64,000 nt of DNA from CAZPXZ01 sp965219495 (GTDB lineage Bacteria > Pseudomonadota > Alphaproteobacteria > Rhodobacterales > CAZPXZ01): positions 2,976,001 through 3,040,000 of the forward strand of contig OZ244777.1 of assembly GCA_965219495.1 (NCBI GenBank). Direction: 5' to 3'. Shown piece after piece: positions 44,543 to 54,093 of this stretch. The position numbers were made by a program, and so were the translations under genes. The notes under the pieces are model-generated. The model saw only the letters and a program-made list of their open reading frames with translations. It was not told the DNA's origin and made no database searches. Position 1 is the stretch's first letter. Every line of letters begins with the position of its first letter.

Positions 44543-46549
44543 GTGTCTATTGAGGACTCGATTAGTCTCATGCTCAGCGACCTAAATTCAAAAAATGTTT
44601 CGTCCAAATCGGATTCTTGCATCAAACAATCCGAGAAGGATATCCATTATCCTCTCGGTTATGCATTATTTCATGGCTTTACAAGTTTGAGGTTATTTGC
44701 AAGATTGCCAAGTACACTACTCACAGGGCTGCGTCGAACGAAGAAAAATAGAGCCCAAAAACAAGCAATTCGTTCTGGGGGTACACTTCTACGCGAACAG
44801 TGGTCGCAACTGCCCCTACATTGCGATGAAAACATGTTTCCCGCGTTTGAATTGCCCCCATTTAAAGAATCGCATGGGCACGTAGTAGCGGCAATTCTTG
44901 ATGCGTTTTCGGAACATTGTCTTCGCTACGAGGCAAATCTAGTGCCTTTGACACCCAAAGGTTGGCGTATGGAAATGGAGTTGTCACAACCAGCGTTTTT
45001 ATTGGTGGAGTCTGCTTGGGGAGGTAACAGCGACGCGTGGCGCAGTATGATAACTCGATACGCGGAGCGCAAAAATACTCCGTTAAGAGAGGCCCTCAGA
45101 TACTGCAAATCGCGCGGTATTCGAACTGTCTTCTGGAACAAGGAGGATCCACCAAATTTTGAAATATTCATCGATGCTGCAAAAGAATTCGATTTTGTGT
45201 TTACCAGTGATGCTGACAGCATTCCAAGGTATGTTGAAATTTGTAGGCATGATCGAATATTTCCATTGCCATTCGCTGCACAACCGCGGCTTCACAATCC
45301 AACTCGTAGGAGCACTTGGAAGAATCACGCTGTATGTTTTGCCGGGAGCTGGATGAAAAGACATCGGGAGCGCATAGAAACGCTGCCAATACTGTTGGAT
45401 CCGGCCCTTGAATTTGGCCTTCACATTTTCGACAGAAATTTTCGTCTGCCAGGAATTCGCCGAAGGCACAGATTTCCCGCCCGCTACCATTCGGCGATCA
45501 AGGGTACGCTGAAATATGCAGAAATGCTGACAGCATACCGATGCTATAAGGTAATGCTCAATACGAATAGTGTGACCAATTCTAGGACAATGTTTTCTCG
45601 GCGAGTATTTGAAAGTCTAGCTTGCGGAACGCCGGTGGTTTCGACAGATTCTGAAGGAATGCGCAGAATCCTTGGCAATCATGTTCGAGTTACCCGCTGC
45701 AAGGATGACACCCGGTTTCATCTAAGTGCTCTTCTGAACGATCCGGAGTTACGATTACGGGAAGGGCACTTGGCATATCGTTTCGTCCACGAATGCCATA
45801 CATACCGACACAGAATGAATGAGATTTGCTTTAGGATTGGACTGAAGAAGAGAGAATTCGTGCCGCCGGCAGTAAGCGTGATTGTTCCCGTTTCTCGACT
45901 TGAGAATGCGACTAACGCGCTTGAGAATTTCTCAAGACAAAAGTATAAAAACAAGGAGCTGATACTTGTTGTCAATGAAGCAGAGTGCGATGTCAGACCT
46001 ATCAAGTGGCAAGTTAAGGCGTTTCATAATATTCATATTGTTGTCGTGAAGTTCCCACTGGACGAAATAACCAATTTTGAGCAGGGAGCAAATGTAGCTG
46101 CTGGCGATTATCTCGTGAGAATGAATGGAACAGACAAGTATGGAGAAAAGTACTTGTCTGATATGATGTTGACGTTAGGCTTTTGCGAGGCAGAGATACT
46201 AGGAAAAGCCACATATTTTGTGCACTTTGAAGAAGAAAACAGTATGGCTATGAAAGTTCTTGGGCCTGAGCACGAATATACGGATGTAGTCGAAGACGCG
46301 ACTTTAATGATTCGCCGGGAGGTTTTCAACGAGCTAATCGCTAAGAAACGGGAGTTAGGTAACGACAAGACAGTTTTAATGTGGGCTGCAAGAGCAAACT
46401 GTCGCATCTACTCAACGGATCGATTCAATTACTTATTGGTGCGTCGAAAAACTAAAGATGACAGCACAGGAGAGAGAAAGAGAGTAGAGTTCTCGTATAA
46501 CTACAAGAATATGAGAAGTGGGTTGGATTTGAATCGCGTGATGATCTAA
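44543..46549 (+). CDS. CgeB-like/GT2-like glycosyltransferase with degenerate GT2 domain
   Basis: The start is probably GTG 44543 after a run of G, giving 668 residues; TTG 44525 is an alternative. Residues about 110-440 resemble CgeB-type glycosyltransferases: WNKEDPPNFEIFIDAAKEFDFVFTSDADSIPRY, then ARLH-type NPTRR, CFAGSWMKRH, and RRVFESLACGTPVVSTDSEGM. From about 450 a GT2 fold follows (VSVIVPVSRLENATNALENFSRQ). The acceptor metal motif is lost: its close relative at 48623 has KMDDDDFYGERFLSDQM, here RMNGTDKYGEKYLSDMM. The second domain is therefore probably inactive. Both proteins end SGLDLNRVMI / SGLDLSRVMI, so they are duplicates. Confidence 0.8.
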   Translation: MSIEDSISLMLSDLNSKNVSSKSDSCIKQSEKDIHYPLGYALFHGFTSLRLFARLPSTLLTGLRRTKKNRAQKQAIRSGGTLLREQWSQLPLHCDENMFPAFELPPFKESHGHVVAAILDAFSEHCLRYEANLVPLTPKGWRMEMELSQPAFLLVESAWGGNSDAWRSMITRYAERKNTPLREALRYCKSRGIRTVFWNKEDPPNFEIFIDAAKEFDFVFTSDADSIPRYVEICRHDRIFPLPFAAQPRLHNPTRRSTWKNHAVCFAGSWMKRHRERIETLPILLDPALEFGLHIFDRNFRLPGIRRRHRFPARYHSAIKGTLKYAEMLTAYRCYKVMLNTNSVTNSRTMFSRRVFESLACGTPVVSTDSEGMRRILGNHVRVTRCKDDTRFHLSALLNDPELRLREGHLAYRFVHECHTYRHRMNEICFRIGLKKREFVPPAVSVIVPVSRLENATNALENFSRQKYKNKELILVVNEAECDVRPIKWQVKAFHNIHIVVVKFPLDEITNFEQGANVAAGDYLVRMNGTDKYGEKYLSDMMLTLGFCEAEILGKATYFVHFEEENSMAMKVLGPEHEYTDVVEDATLMIRREVFNELIAKKRELGNDKTVLMWAARANCRIYSTDRFNYLLVRRKTKDDSTGERKRVEFSYNYKNMRSGLDLNRVMI

Positions 46550-46770
46550 GTTTTGAGATTCGACGAAAGCGATTATTAGAGAAGTTGTAGAGACTCACAA
46601 TGAAAAAAGCAATGGAAAGTCAAATTTGCATCCCGGAGGCAACGCGAAGGAAAAGGGCGTCTAACTTGTGGCATTTGCGTATTCACTTGGGTATTGCTGG
46701 AAGAACCGTAAGCGTGGTCAGCGATGCGTAATCAGCGTAGAATCACAATCTTTAGGATACTATCTCGGAC

Positions 46771-48471
46771 ATGATGCAGACTAGAGGAAAGATTCCCACA
46801 CGGTTTATCTTTAGTCTCGCACTGATTCTCGTGATTGTGGGCGTGGTTGGATCAACAGTATTCATGTCAATGCGCGCTAAACAATTTGATACTCTAAGGC
46901 CAAAGAATTATTCGAGCAAGGGAATCGATCTTGCTGAGATGAGCTTGGTTCGGAAACTCGGTTCGCCGAACGTTTTTAGGCCCCGCGAAGATCTTCCAGT
47001 TTGGGATGCATCGCTTCCAATCAATTGGAGGGCAGATCCATTTGAGGATCGAAATTGGCAGTTTCAACTCCACGCATGGAGAACGATGGACTATTTTCTG
47101 CACGAGTATAAGAAAAGCCGTAACATTGAGCACTTAAAAGGAGCTCTCGCCGTTGTTCTTGACTGGGAGGATTTTCATGTTGAAAAGCAAAAGAGAAGCG
47201 TATTCCAATGGTATGATCATGCGACTGGAATTCGTGCGCAACGACTCGCGTTTCTTGTCGACAAGAGTCTTTCCGGTGAGTTGGAAGTAGACGAAACGGA
47301 CTTAGCTAGATTGATGCGATTAGTTGATCTCCACGTAGAAAAACTTCGAGAGCCGGAGTTTCTTGCAAATAACAATCACGCTATATTTCAGCTTGTCGGA
47401 CTCGACGCGTTGTGCGAAGTGGCATTTTGGCGCCGCGTGTGCAATGACGCGCGCTCATATGCAAGCAGTGCTTTCGAGGAGCTGCTACGAACGCAATTCA
47501 CTGAGGAGGGAGTGCATACGGAAAGCTCTCCCACGTATCATCTATGGGTCCTGGATTGGATAAGAAAGTCGGGCGCTGCCGGTAGATTTGGCAAACCGTG
47601 GATGGAGCAGATTTTGAATCGCGCGGATTCCAACACTTCGTGGTTAACGTATCCGAACGGTAAATGGATACGGGTTGGGGACAGTAACGGTACAGGTCCG
47701 CAACTGAAGTCCATTGTCAATCCTGTTTGTCTAGCTGATAAAACGTGTTGGGCAGTACGTGACCTTTCCAAATCAGGATACGCAAACATTCGATCGTTGC
47801 CTGAGACACCGTTAGGCGAAGCTAGCCAACTGTTTATCAGTGCAATGGGTAAGCTTACCGGACACAAACACGCCGATGACTTGAGCTTCGTACTTATGAA
47901 TTGGGGCCGAGAGATTTTCGTGGACAGCGGTAAGTACGGATATAATAGGGATGCGGCGAGACGATACGTTATAAGCGCCCGAGCTCATAACGTGCCAAGT
48001 CTAGGATCGGTCGACATTGCACCAAAGCATCTCAATGTCAAAGCACAGAACCTAGGGCCGATTGAAACTAGAGGTTCGCAGTTCATAATTGGTGGTTCGA
48101 TTGAACGACCTTGGAAATTTAGGCACAATCGAACGTTTTTTTATGGGCCAGGAAGATTTCTCCAGATTAAAGATCTCTTGTTTAATCAAACAAGCATCCG
48201 CTGGTTGTCACATTTGCATCTTGCACCGGATCTCGTTCCAGAACCTACGAAGTCGGGTTTCACCGTCAGAGTGGGCATTCATGTAGTCGAGGTCGAGTTT
48301 GAGGGGAAAGGGTGTGAATTAAGGATGACCCGCGGTGAAGTTGACCCATACCAAGGCTGGGTGAGCAGAGGTTACCTAAAACTTGTGCCGGCGTATGTTG
48401 TAAGCGCGGACTGTCCGGCGGATCTAATCGAGAGTTGGTGGCGAATCAAACTGAACAGCGACCCAGGTTGA
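46771..48471 (+). CDS. Heparinase II/III-type polysaccharide lyase, membrane-anchored
   Basis: The 566-residue protein starts with a basic stretch and a membrane segment (FIFSLALILVIVGVVGSTVFM), so it should face the periplasm. Residues about 70-310 form the alpha-helical toroid typical of these lyases (HAWRTMDYFLHEY, WYDHATGIRAQRLAFL, NNNHAIFQLVGLDAL, GVHTESSPTYHLWVLDWI). The Heparinase II/III-like beta domain follows, with GHKHADDLSFVLMNWGREIFVDSGKYGY. The conserved histidines and tyrosine are present. Such enzymes cleave uronic-acid polysaccharides by beta-elimination. Neighbouring wecB and wecC make UDP-ManNAcA, so it may trim or process the polymer made here. Confidence 0.87.
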   Translation: MMQTRGKIPTRFIFSLALILVIVGVVGSTVFMSMRAKQFDTLRPKNYSSKGIDLAEMSLVRKLGSPNVFRPREDLPVWDASLPINWRADPFEDRNWQFQLHAWRTMDYFLHEYKKSRNIEHLKGALAVVLDWEDFHVEKQKRSVFQWYDHATGIRAQRLAFLVDKSLSGELEVDETDLARLMRLVDLHVEKLREPEFLANNNHAIFQLVGLDALCEVAFWRRVCNDARSYASSAFEELLRTQFTEEGVHTESSPTYHLWVLDWIRKSGAAGRFGKPWMEQILNRADSNTSWLTYPNGKWIRVGDSNGTGPQLKSIVNPVCLADKTCWAVRDLSKSGYANIRSLPETPLGEASQLFISAMGKLTGHKHADDLSFVLMNWGREIFVDSGKYGYNRDAARRYVISARAHNVPSLGSVDIAPKHLNVKAQNLGPIETRGSQFIIGGSIERPWKFRHNRTFFYGPGRFLQIKDLLFNQTSIRWLSHLHLAPDLVPEPTKSGFTVRVGIHVVEVEFEGKGCELRMTRGEVDPYQGWVSRGYLKLVPAYVVSADCPADLIESWWRIKLNSDPG

Positions 48472-48622
48472 GGCAAGAAGATACACCAAGAATTGCGTTC
48501 GACAAATTCGGGTATCTCTCTTAATGTTTCATTGATGTTCACAGATGTCTTTTTGAAGTAGTCGTTTATCGAAGAGGTTAGGGTTTCCGGTTTAGGGACT
48601 CATCTGAGCAAAGGAGAGTGAC

Positions 48623-51388
48623 GTGCAAAAAGAAGCGGTACGGGCTGATGATACAACGAGAGATTGTGTTGCACAAGTGTATTTTGGGATGCGCGAATCA
48701 GGAATGTGGGGTGAAATCTTACGTCGTCGAATAGATTGGATGGTTGATCAAGTAAGGGGACCGCGCGTCTTAGATGTTGGATGTAGTGAAGGCGTTTTAG
48801 AAATTCTATTGGCACGTCGAGGCATCGAAGTAACCGGTGTGGATATTGATGCCGACGCTTTGAGATTTGCTCGCAACTTGTTGGAGAAAGAACCCAATGA
48901 AGTCGGCAAGAGGGTAAGGCTTATTCAAGTGGATATTACTCGTTCGGAGCTTGATGTTCCGGCATTTGATACTGTGGTGATGGGGGAAATCTTGGAACAC
49001 TTGGACAATCCCACAGCCTTGTTAGATCGGAGCATGAAATTCCTTCGCCCAGGCGGTCGAGTAGTCATCACCACACCATTTGGATTTCATCCACACGAAG
49101 ACCATGTCCAAACATTTTGTCTTTCGAATTTCCTCGCACTAGTGAGAGCGCGTTGTGCGCCAAATTTGCTCCAAGTGGAAGAAGGTTACATTCGGATGGT
49201 CGGCACCGTCTCCGAGAATCCAGAACCGCATTGGAACCAGTTTGGTTTCGAACGACTCATGCAGATGACAGAAACTGCATTGGTGGCTTCTCAGCAACGG
49301 CTGTTTGGGCAGATTCACTATCAAGTTCACTGGAAGAAACAACTAGAGCAACAGGCGAAGACAAGAAATCATAAAATTGGAGAGCAAGGCAAGAAAATCA
49401 TCGAGCAAAGCAAGATAATTTCGTCAGCGGAAGAACGCATCGAGACAATCAAGAATGAATTCAACTATCGGTTGGCTTTATACGTGTCACGTAAGGGTGC
49501 GAAGTTGAAATCGTATATGATGACTCCGCGTAAATTCCTAGTGAGCATTCAGGAAGCTCAGCAAAGGAGAAAGAAGAGACGGTCTTCAAAGGAAGCTGAC
49601 AAAGCGCAGCGAGCACGTCAAGGAAATCAGCCCGCAGATTCAGCCTACATAAAGGGCAAGAAGAACTCGGTATTGTTTCCTAGACTGGAATTGCCACCCA
49701 TTGATAAGAGCGAGCGGCCTGTAGTTGCGGCAATCTTGGACACATTCTCCGAGTATTGCCTACGTTACGAAGCCAACTTGCTTCTTCTTTCTTCAGACAA
49801 CTGGCGAGAAGAGATGGAGTTGTCGCCGCCAGCGTTTCTGCTGGTTGAATCTGCTTGGCATGGCAACAATGGCTCATGGCAATTCCTAATTAACCAATAT
49901 CTAGGCAATAAGGAAAGTCCGCTGGGCGAGTTGCTACAATATTGCCGCATGAGAAACATTAAAGCTGTCTTCTGGAACAAGGAAGACCCACCGAATTTTG
50001 AAAGGTTCATAGATGCTGCGAAGGAATTCGACATTGTGTTTACAACCGACGCTGATACCATCCCTAAGTATCGTGAAATTTGCGGACACAATCAAATTTT
50101 CGCACTACCGTTTGCTGCGCAGCCGAAGATACACAATCCTTGCCGTAGTTCTTCATGGCCAACATTTCCTGTATGCTTCGCAGGAAGTTGGATGGAAAGG
50201 CACGAGGAGCGCGTTGACTCTTTACCCTACCTTCTTGAGCCTGCTCTTCAATTTGGTCTTCATATTTACGATCGAAATTACAATATCTCTGGTTCGTTGC
50301 CCAAGTATCGTTTTCCTGATCAATTCGCAGAGCTAATCAAGGGTACACTCAACTATGAGGAGATGCTCACCGCCTATAGATGCTACAAAGTGATGTTAAA
50401 TGTTAATAGCGTAACTGACTCGCCTACGATGTTTTCTCGTAGGGTATTTGAAAGTCTTGGCTGCGGTACACCAGTAGTTTCCAATGATTCAGAGGGAATG
50501 AAGAATTTGCTGGGCAATTGTGTGCGAATCAGCAATTGTGCCAATGAAACTAGCAAACACTTGAATGAGCTCTTCAATAACGAGGAGGCATGTAGGCAGG
50601 AAGCACACTTGGCGTATCGCTTTATACATGAGCGTCATACTTATCGACATCGAATGAATGAAATAGTGCAACGCGTGGGTTTGGCACCCCGGAAAGCGGT
50701 AACTCCCTCGGTGAGCGTAGTAATTGCTACTTGTCGCCCAGAAAAAGTGACACATGCGTTGGAGAGCTTTTCGAAGCAGCTATATCCAGAGAAGGAACTG
50801 CTCTTGGTGCTAAATAATGCATCATTTGATATGGATGTCATAAAGGACCAGGTTGAGGCGCTAGAGAATGCTCGTGTTCTTGCAATAGAGGGCAAAACGT
50901 CGCTCGGTGCTAGTCTCAATTTAGGGATAGAGAAGGCAACGGGAGAGTTCATAGCAAAGATGGATGACGACGATTTCTACGGAGAGCGATTCTTGTCCGA
51001 TCAAATGCTGGCGGCTAGTTACTCAAATGCAGATATCGTGGGAAAAGGCACGTATTTTGTGCATCTGGTAGAGGATGACAAAATGGCTATAAGAGTAGTT
51101 GGGGGCGAACACCAATTCGGCAAATTCGTTGGGGGAGGCGCTCTGGTCGTTCGGCGAGGAGTACACAAAGAGTTTCCGTTCGAACATACGAATATTGGGG
51201 AAGACACAATTTTCCTAAAGGAGGTAACAAAAGCGGGTTGCTGCATCTATTCGGCTGACCGCTTCAATTACGTTGTCGTGCGACATGCAGATGAGGGGAA
51301 GCATACCTGGAATATCAAGACAGCTGATTTCATGAAAAAATGCCAAAATGTGCAATCAGGCTTGGATCTTAGTCGCGTTATGATCTGA
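48623..51388 (+). CDS. Methyltransferase / CgeB-like / GT2 three-domain glycan enzyme
   Basis: The 921-residue protein starts at GTG 48623 after aaggagag. Domain 1 (about 10-210) is a class I SAM methyltransferase with RVLDVGCSEGVLEILLARRGIEVTGVDID and MGEILEHLDNP. A charged linker with heptad-like spacing (about 225-345) follows. Domain 2 (about 355-665) is CgeB-like, with WNKEDPPNFERFIDAAKEFD, CFAGSWMERHEERV and RRVFESLGCGTPVVSNDSEGM. Domain 3 (about 695-921) is a GT2 with VSVVIATCRPEKVTHALESF and an intact metal motif MDDDDFYGERF. One polypeptide could thus add two sugars and a methyl group to a growing glycan, for example as a chain-terminating enzyme. That role is inferred. Confidence 0.85.
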   Translation: MQKEAVRADDTTRDCVAQVYFGMRESGMWGEILRRRIDWMVDQVRGPRVLDVGCSEGVLEILLARRGIEVTGVDIDADALRFARNLLEKEPNEVGKRVRLIQVDITRSELDVPAFDTVVMGEILEHLDNPTALLDRSMKFLRPGGRVVITTPFGFHPHEDHVQTFCLSNFLALVRARCAPNLLQVEEGYIRMVGTVSENPEPHWNQFGFERLMQMTETALVASQQRLFGQIHYQVHWKKQLEQQAKTRNHKIGEQGKKIIEQSKIISSAEERIETIKNEFNYRLALYVSRKGAKLKSYMMTPRKFLVSIQEAQQRRKKRRSSKEADKAQRARQGNQPADSAYIKGKKNSVLFPRLELPPIDKSERPVVAAILDTFSEYCLRYEANLLLLSSDNWREEMELSPPAFLLVESAWHGNNGSWQFLINQYLGNKESPLGELLQYCRMRNIKAVFWNKEDPPNFERFIDAAKEFDIVFTTDADTIPKYREICGHNQIFALPFAAQPKIHNPCRSSSWPTFPVCFAGSWMERHEERVDSLPYLLEPALQFGLHIYDRNYNISGSLPKYRFPDQFAELIKGTLNYEEMLTAYRCYKVMLNVNSVTDSPTMFSRRVFESLGCGTPVVSNDSEGMKNLLGNCVRISNCANETSKHLNELFNNEEACRQEAHLAYRFIHERHTYRHRMNEIVQRVGLAPRKAVTPSVSVVIATCRPEKVTHALESFSKQLYPEKELLLVLNNASFDMDVIKDQVEALENARVLAIEGKTSLGASLNLGIEKATGEFIAKMDDDDFYGERFLSDQMLAASYSNADIVGKGTYFVHLVEDDKMAIRVVGGEHQFGKFVGGGALVVRRGVHKEFPFEHTNIGEDTIFLKEVTKAGCCIYSADRFNYVVVRHADEGKHTWNIKTADFMKKCQNVQSGLDLSRVMI

Positions 51389-51441
51389 TAGGCATTATGG
51401 CCAAGGCAATGAGACTTGAATGTTACTGTTGTTGTGAAAAT

Positions 51442-52578
51442 TTAGGTGTGAGCCTGTCGGGCTCCGTGCAAGATCAATTCATAAAGTGCCAGTAGTTGTT
51501 TGTCGAGTTGATCCTGATTGAAGTATGACTGGATTGCGGTTACAGAGATATCACCGAGTTCGCGAAGAAAGTGGCGGTCATGAATGACACGCGTTATGTC
51601 ATCAAACAATTGTCCGTTAGAATAATTCGCGGTTGGCAGGCCTTGTCCACCAAAATTGATGTGATAGCCTTCTGCGAAACGTTGCCCGTTAACCAAACCG
51701 AGATATCCGCTGTGTCCGACGGCAATCGCCGGCGTGCCGCTGGCCATGGATTCAAGTACACAACGGCCGGGCCCGACAAAAATATCTGCTTTCGTATAGA
51801 GGTCTGCCAGGTGGGTTTCGCGTTGCCAGCCGAAAAATGTCACAACCTCACGCCCTGCGGTTTGATTTAGTATTTCCGCCGCTCGCTCCAAAAGGAGTCT
51901 TTCAGAGCCTTCGCCGACTACCCACCAGTCGAGAGTAAAGGCGCGTTGCTCGGTGCAACTGCGCCAGGCATCCAGTACTACTTCAAGGACTTGAGATTTG
52001 TCCGAATCAAAGCGGGAGGCAAATAATATTACTTTTGGGCGCTTTGATTCGTCATCGTGAAGATACGCAGGCAAATCGAGACCACGTTGAGCTAGCTTCT
52101 TTACTGGATTAAAGACAGATAAATCTACGCCGTTCGGAAGAACCATAACCTTATGTTTGTGGAGGTGGGTAATTCGACACAAGTAGTCGCGTATGGCCGG
52201 GCTTACTGTTATGATTGCATGTGCAAATTCATGCCACGTTGGAAGGTAATCTTGGTACGTGTTATGAAATGTTACAATAAGAGGAATGTCTAGTTTCGCA
52301 GATACGTTAAGTCCAACGCGACGAGAAGCGAAAGGATGTGCGTGTACCAAGTCATACGGGCCGGCATGAAGTGCTGTGCCAAAAGATGCAGGCAAATCAC
52401 TGAAATCAGTGTGAAGAACGGTCGCTCCGTCACACTCCAATATCTCGGAGAAGGGACCGGGTTTACAAAGTACAATGACATCATTTCCGGATTTAAGTAG
52501 AGCTAACGACTGTGCGCGAACATGAAAATGAAGGCCGCCAAGAGGCGCATTAAAGAATACCGGTATCAGCACACGCAT
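51442..52578 (-). CDS. Family 4 glycosyltransferase
   Basis: This GT-B fold retaining glycosyltransferase of 378 residues starts MRVLIPVFFNAPLGGLHFHVRAQS. N-terminal acceptor domain shows YDLVHAHPFASRRVGL and PLIVTFHNTYQDYLPTW. The donor domain has VMVLPNGVDLSVFNP, VILFASRFDSDKSQ and WWVVGEGSERLLLE. The family's ExxxxxxxE region is present as FVGPGRCVLESMASGTPAIAV. It probably adds one sugar to the polysaccharide made by this cluster. It is convergent with the methyltransferase-glycosyltransferase gene, and on the same strand as wecB and wecC. Confidence 0.9.
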   Translation of the reverse strand: MRVLIPVFFNAPLGGLHFHVRAQSLALLKSGNDVIVLCKPGPFSEILECDGATVLHTDFSDLPASFGTALHAGPYDLVHAHPFASRRVGLNVSAKLDIPLIVTFHNTYQDYLPTWHEFAHAIITVSPAIRDYLCRITHLHKHKVMVLPNGVDLSVFNPVKKLAQRGLDLPAYLHDDESKRPKVILFASRFDSDKSQVLEVVLDAWRSCTEQRAFTLDWWVVGEGSERLLLERAAEILNQTAGREVVTFFGWQRETHLADLYTKADIFVGPGRCVLESMASGTPAIAVGHSGYLGLVNGQRFAEGYHINFGGQGLPTANYSNGQLFDDITRVIHDRHFLRELGDISVTAIQSYFNQDQLDKQLLALYELILHGARQAHT

Positions 52579-52737
52579 TAGTAAGGGGCATGTCCTCTGC
52601 TAGAAGTTGCTTGAGAGCGGCGAAGAAAACGATGAGTTTGAACAAGTGCGTGCAACAGAAGTGAACCAACAAGAAGAGAAGACGCGAAAAAGTAAACGCG
52701 TATATGCAAAGGCATGAGCATGACGGAATCGAAACAT

Positions 52738-54093
52738 TTAGATTGGAGAGTTAGCAGTATCTGACGTGATTCCTACCGCATCAACAATTTTTTGATGGCG
52801 TCGGAGTCTGCCATCAATGTCATGAAATGCGTTGTGCGCTACGAGTAAGGCAACAATATCAGCTCTGGAAAGGGCTGAGTTCAAATCATGAAGTTCGAAC
52901 GGTAAGGTTGAAGCGTCAGCGGGAGACAGAGTTGGTTCCACAGGGAGTAGATTGGCTTGCGTACGAGAACGCAAAGCTTTGAATATAGCAAGAGCAGGAC
53001 TTCCCCTCAAATCGGCGACATTTGGTTTAAAAGCTAAACCCAAGACGGCCACGACAAGTGAAGCTTCTTCTCGTCCGCCGGCAATAAGGTCGGAAATTGC
53101 TTGCTCAATCTTTCGAGTTATCCAGGCAGGCTTGCTGTCGTTTACATGTCGTGCCGCACGAATTAGACGCGGTTCCGTATGCGCGTTATCCAAGATGAAC
53201 CAGGGGTCGACTGCGATGCAGTGTCCACCGACGCCGGACCCAGGTTGGAGAATATTTACTCTAGGGTGGTGATTTGAAATTTCTACCAAACGCCAAATAT
53301 CGACGCCTATCTCATCGCAAATCATGGATAGTTCATTAGCAAATGCTATGTTGACGTCACGAAAAGCGTTTTCAGCGAGCTTGGTCATTTCTGCCAACGG
53401 AGCGCTGGCAAAGTGCATTTGGCCTTTCACAAACAAATTGTAGACCTGGGCAGCCCGTCGGGAGCAGGCACAAGTAATCCCGCCGATTACGCGATCATTG
53501 TGCTGTAACTCTCGCACGGCTTGTCCTGGCAACACGCGCTCGGGGCAGTAGGCAACGTGAACGTCAATGGGATCATGCTCGGAAAAGGGGAAACGCAGGT
53601 CTGGACGAGCGTCCGCCAACCACCTAGATAGACGCCGAGTGGTGCCCACAGGTGAGGTGGACTCAAGAATTACTATATTTCCTTTGGTCAATACAGGAGC
53701 GATTGATGCTGCCGCCGACCGAACAATTTCAAGATTGGGCTTGTTACCCAGCGTTAAAGGAGTGGGTACGGCAATAAAGAAGGCCTCGGACGGTTCTGGT
53801 TGAGTTGTAGCTCGTAGGTAGCCATTTCTAACACTTAGGGAAACCAACTCATCCAATTGCGGTTCAGCAATTCGAGACTTTCCCTGGTTGACCGTATCGA
53901 CACAATTCTGATCAATGTCAACACCGATTACCTCAATCTCTTGCAACGCAATTAGGGCTGCAGTCGGCAGTCCGATATGGCCCAATCCAATGACGGAAGC
54001 CGTACGAATTTCAGGTGAAGAAGAACAGGAGGTGGTCATGCAGCTTTTCTTGGCCGTAGGTACTTTCAGAGTGCTTTTGGTAGAAAATTCCAT
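52738..54093 (-). CDS. wecC: UDP-N-acetyl-D-mannosamine dehydrogenase
   Basis: WecC oxidises UDP-ManNAc twice to UDP-ManNAcA. The 451-residue form starts at ATG 54093; ATG 54039 is an alternative that avoids overlap with wecB. The Rossmann fold reads ASVIGLGHIGLPTAALIALQEIEVIGVDID. FIAVPTPL and ILESTSPVGTTRRL are typical. The active-site region is EMTKLAENAFRDVNIAFANEL, and the catalytic cysteine lies in GSGVGGHCIAVDPWF. The C-terminal domain has VAVLGLAFKPNVADLRGSPAL. Its product would feed a surface polysaccharide. Confidence 0.93.
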   Translation of the reverse strand: MEFSTKSTLKVPTAKKSCMTTSCSSSPEIRTASVIGLGHIGLPTAALIALQEIEVIGVDIDQNCVDTVNQGKSRIAEPQLDELVSLSVRNGYLRATTQPEPSEAFFIAVPTPLTLGNKPNLEIVRSAAASIAPVLTKGNIVILESTSPVGTTRRLSRWLADARPDLRFPFSEHDPIDVHVAYCPERVLPGQAVRELQHNDRVIGGITCACSRRAAQVYNLFVKGQMHFASAPLAEMTKLAENAFRDVNIAFANELSMICDEIGVDIWRLVEISNHHPRVNILQPGSGVGGHCIAVDPWFILDNAHTEPRLIRAARHVNDSKPAWITRKIEQAISDLIAGGREEASLVVAVLGLAFKPNVADLRGSPALAIFKALRSRTQANLLPVEPTLSPADASTLPFELHDLNSALSRADIVALLVAHNAFHDIDGRLRRHQKIVDAVGITSDTANSPI

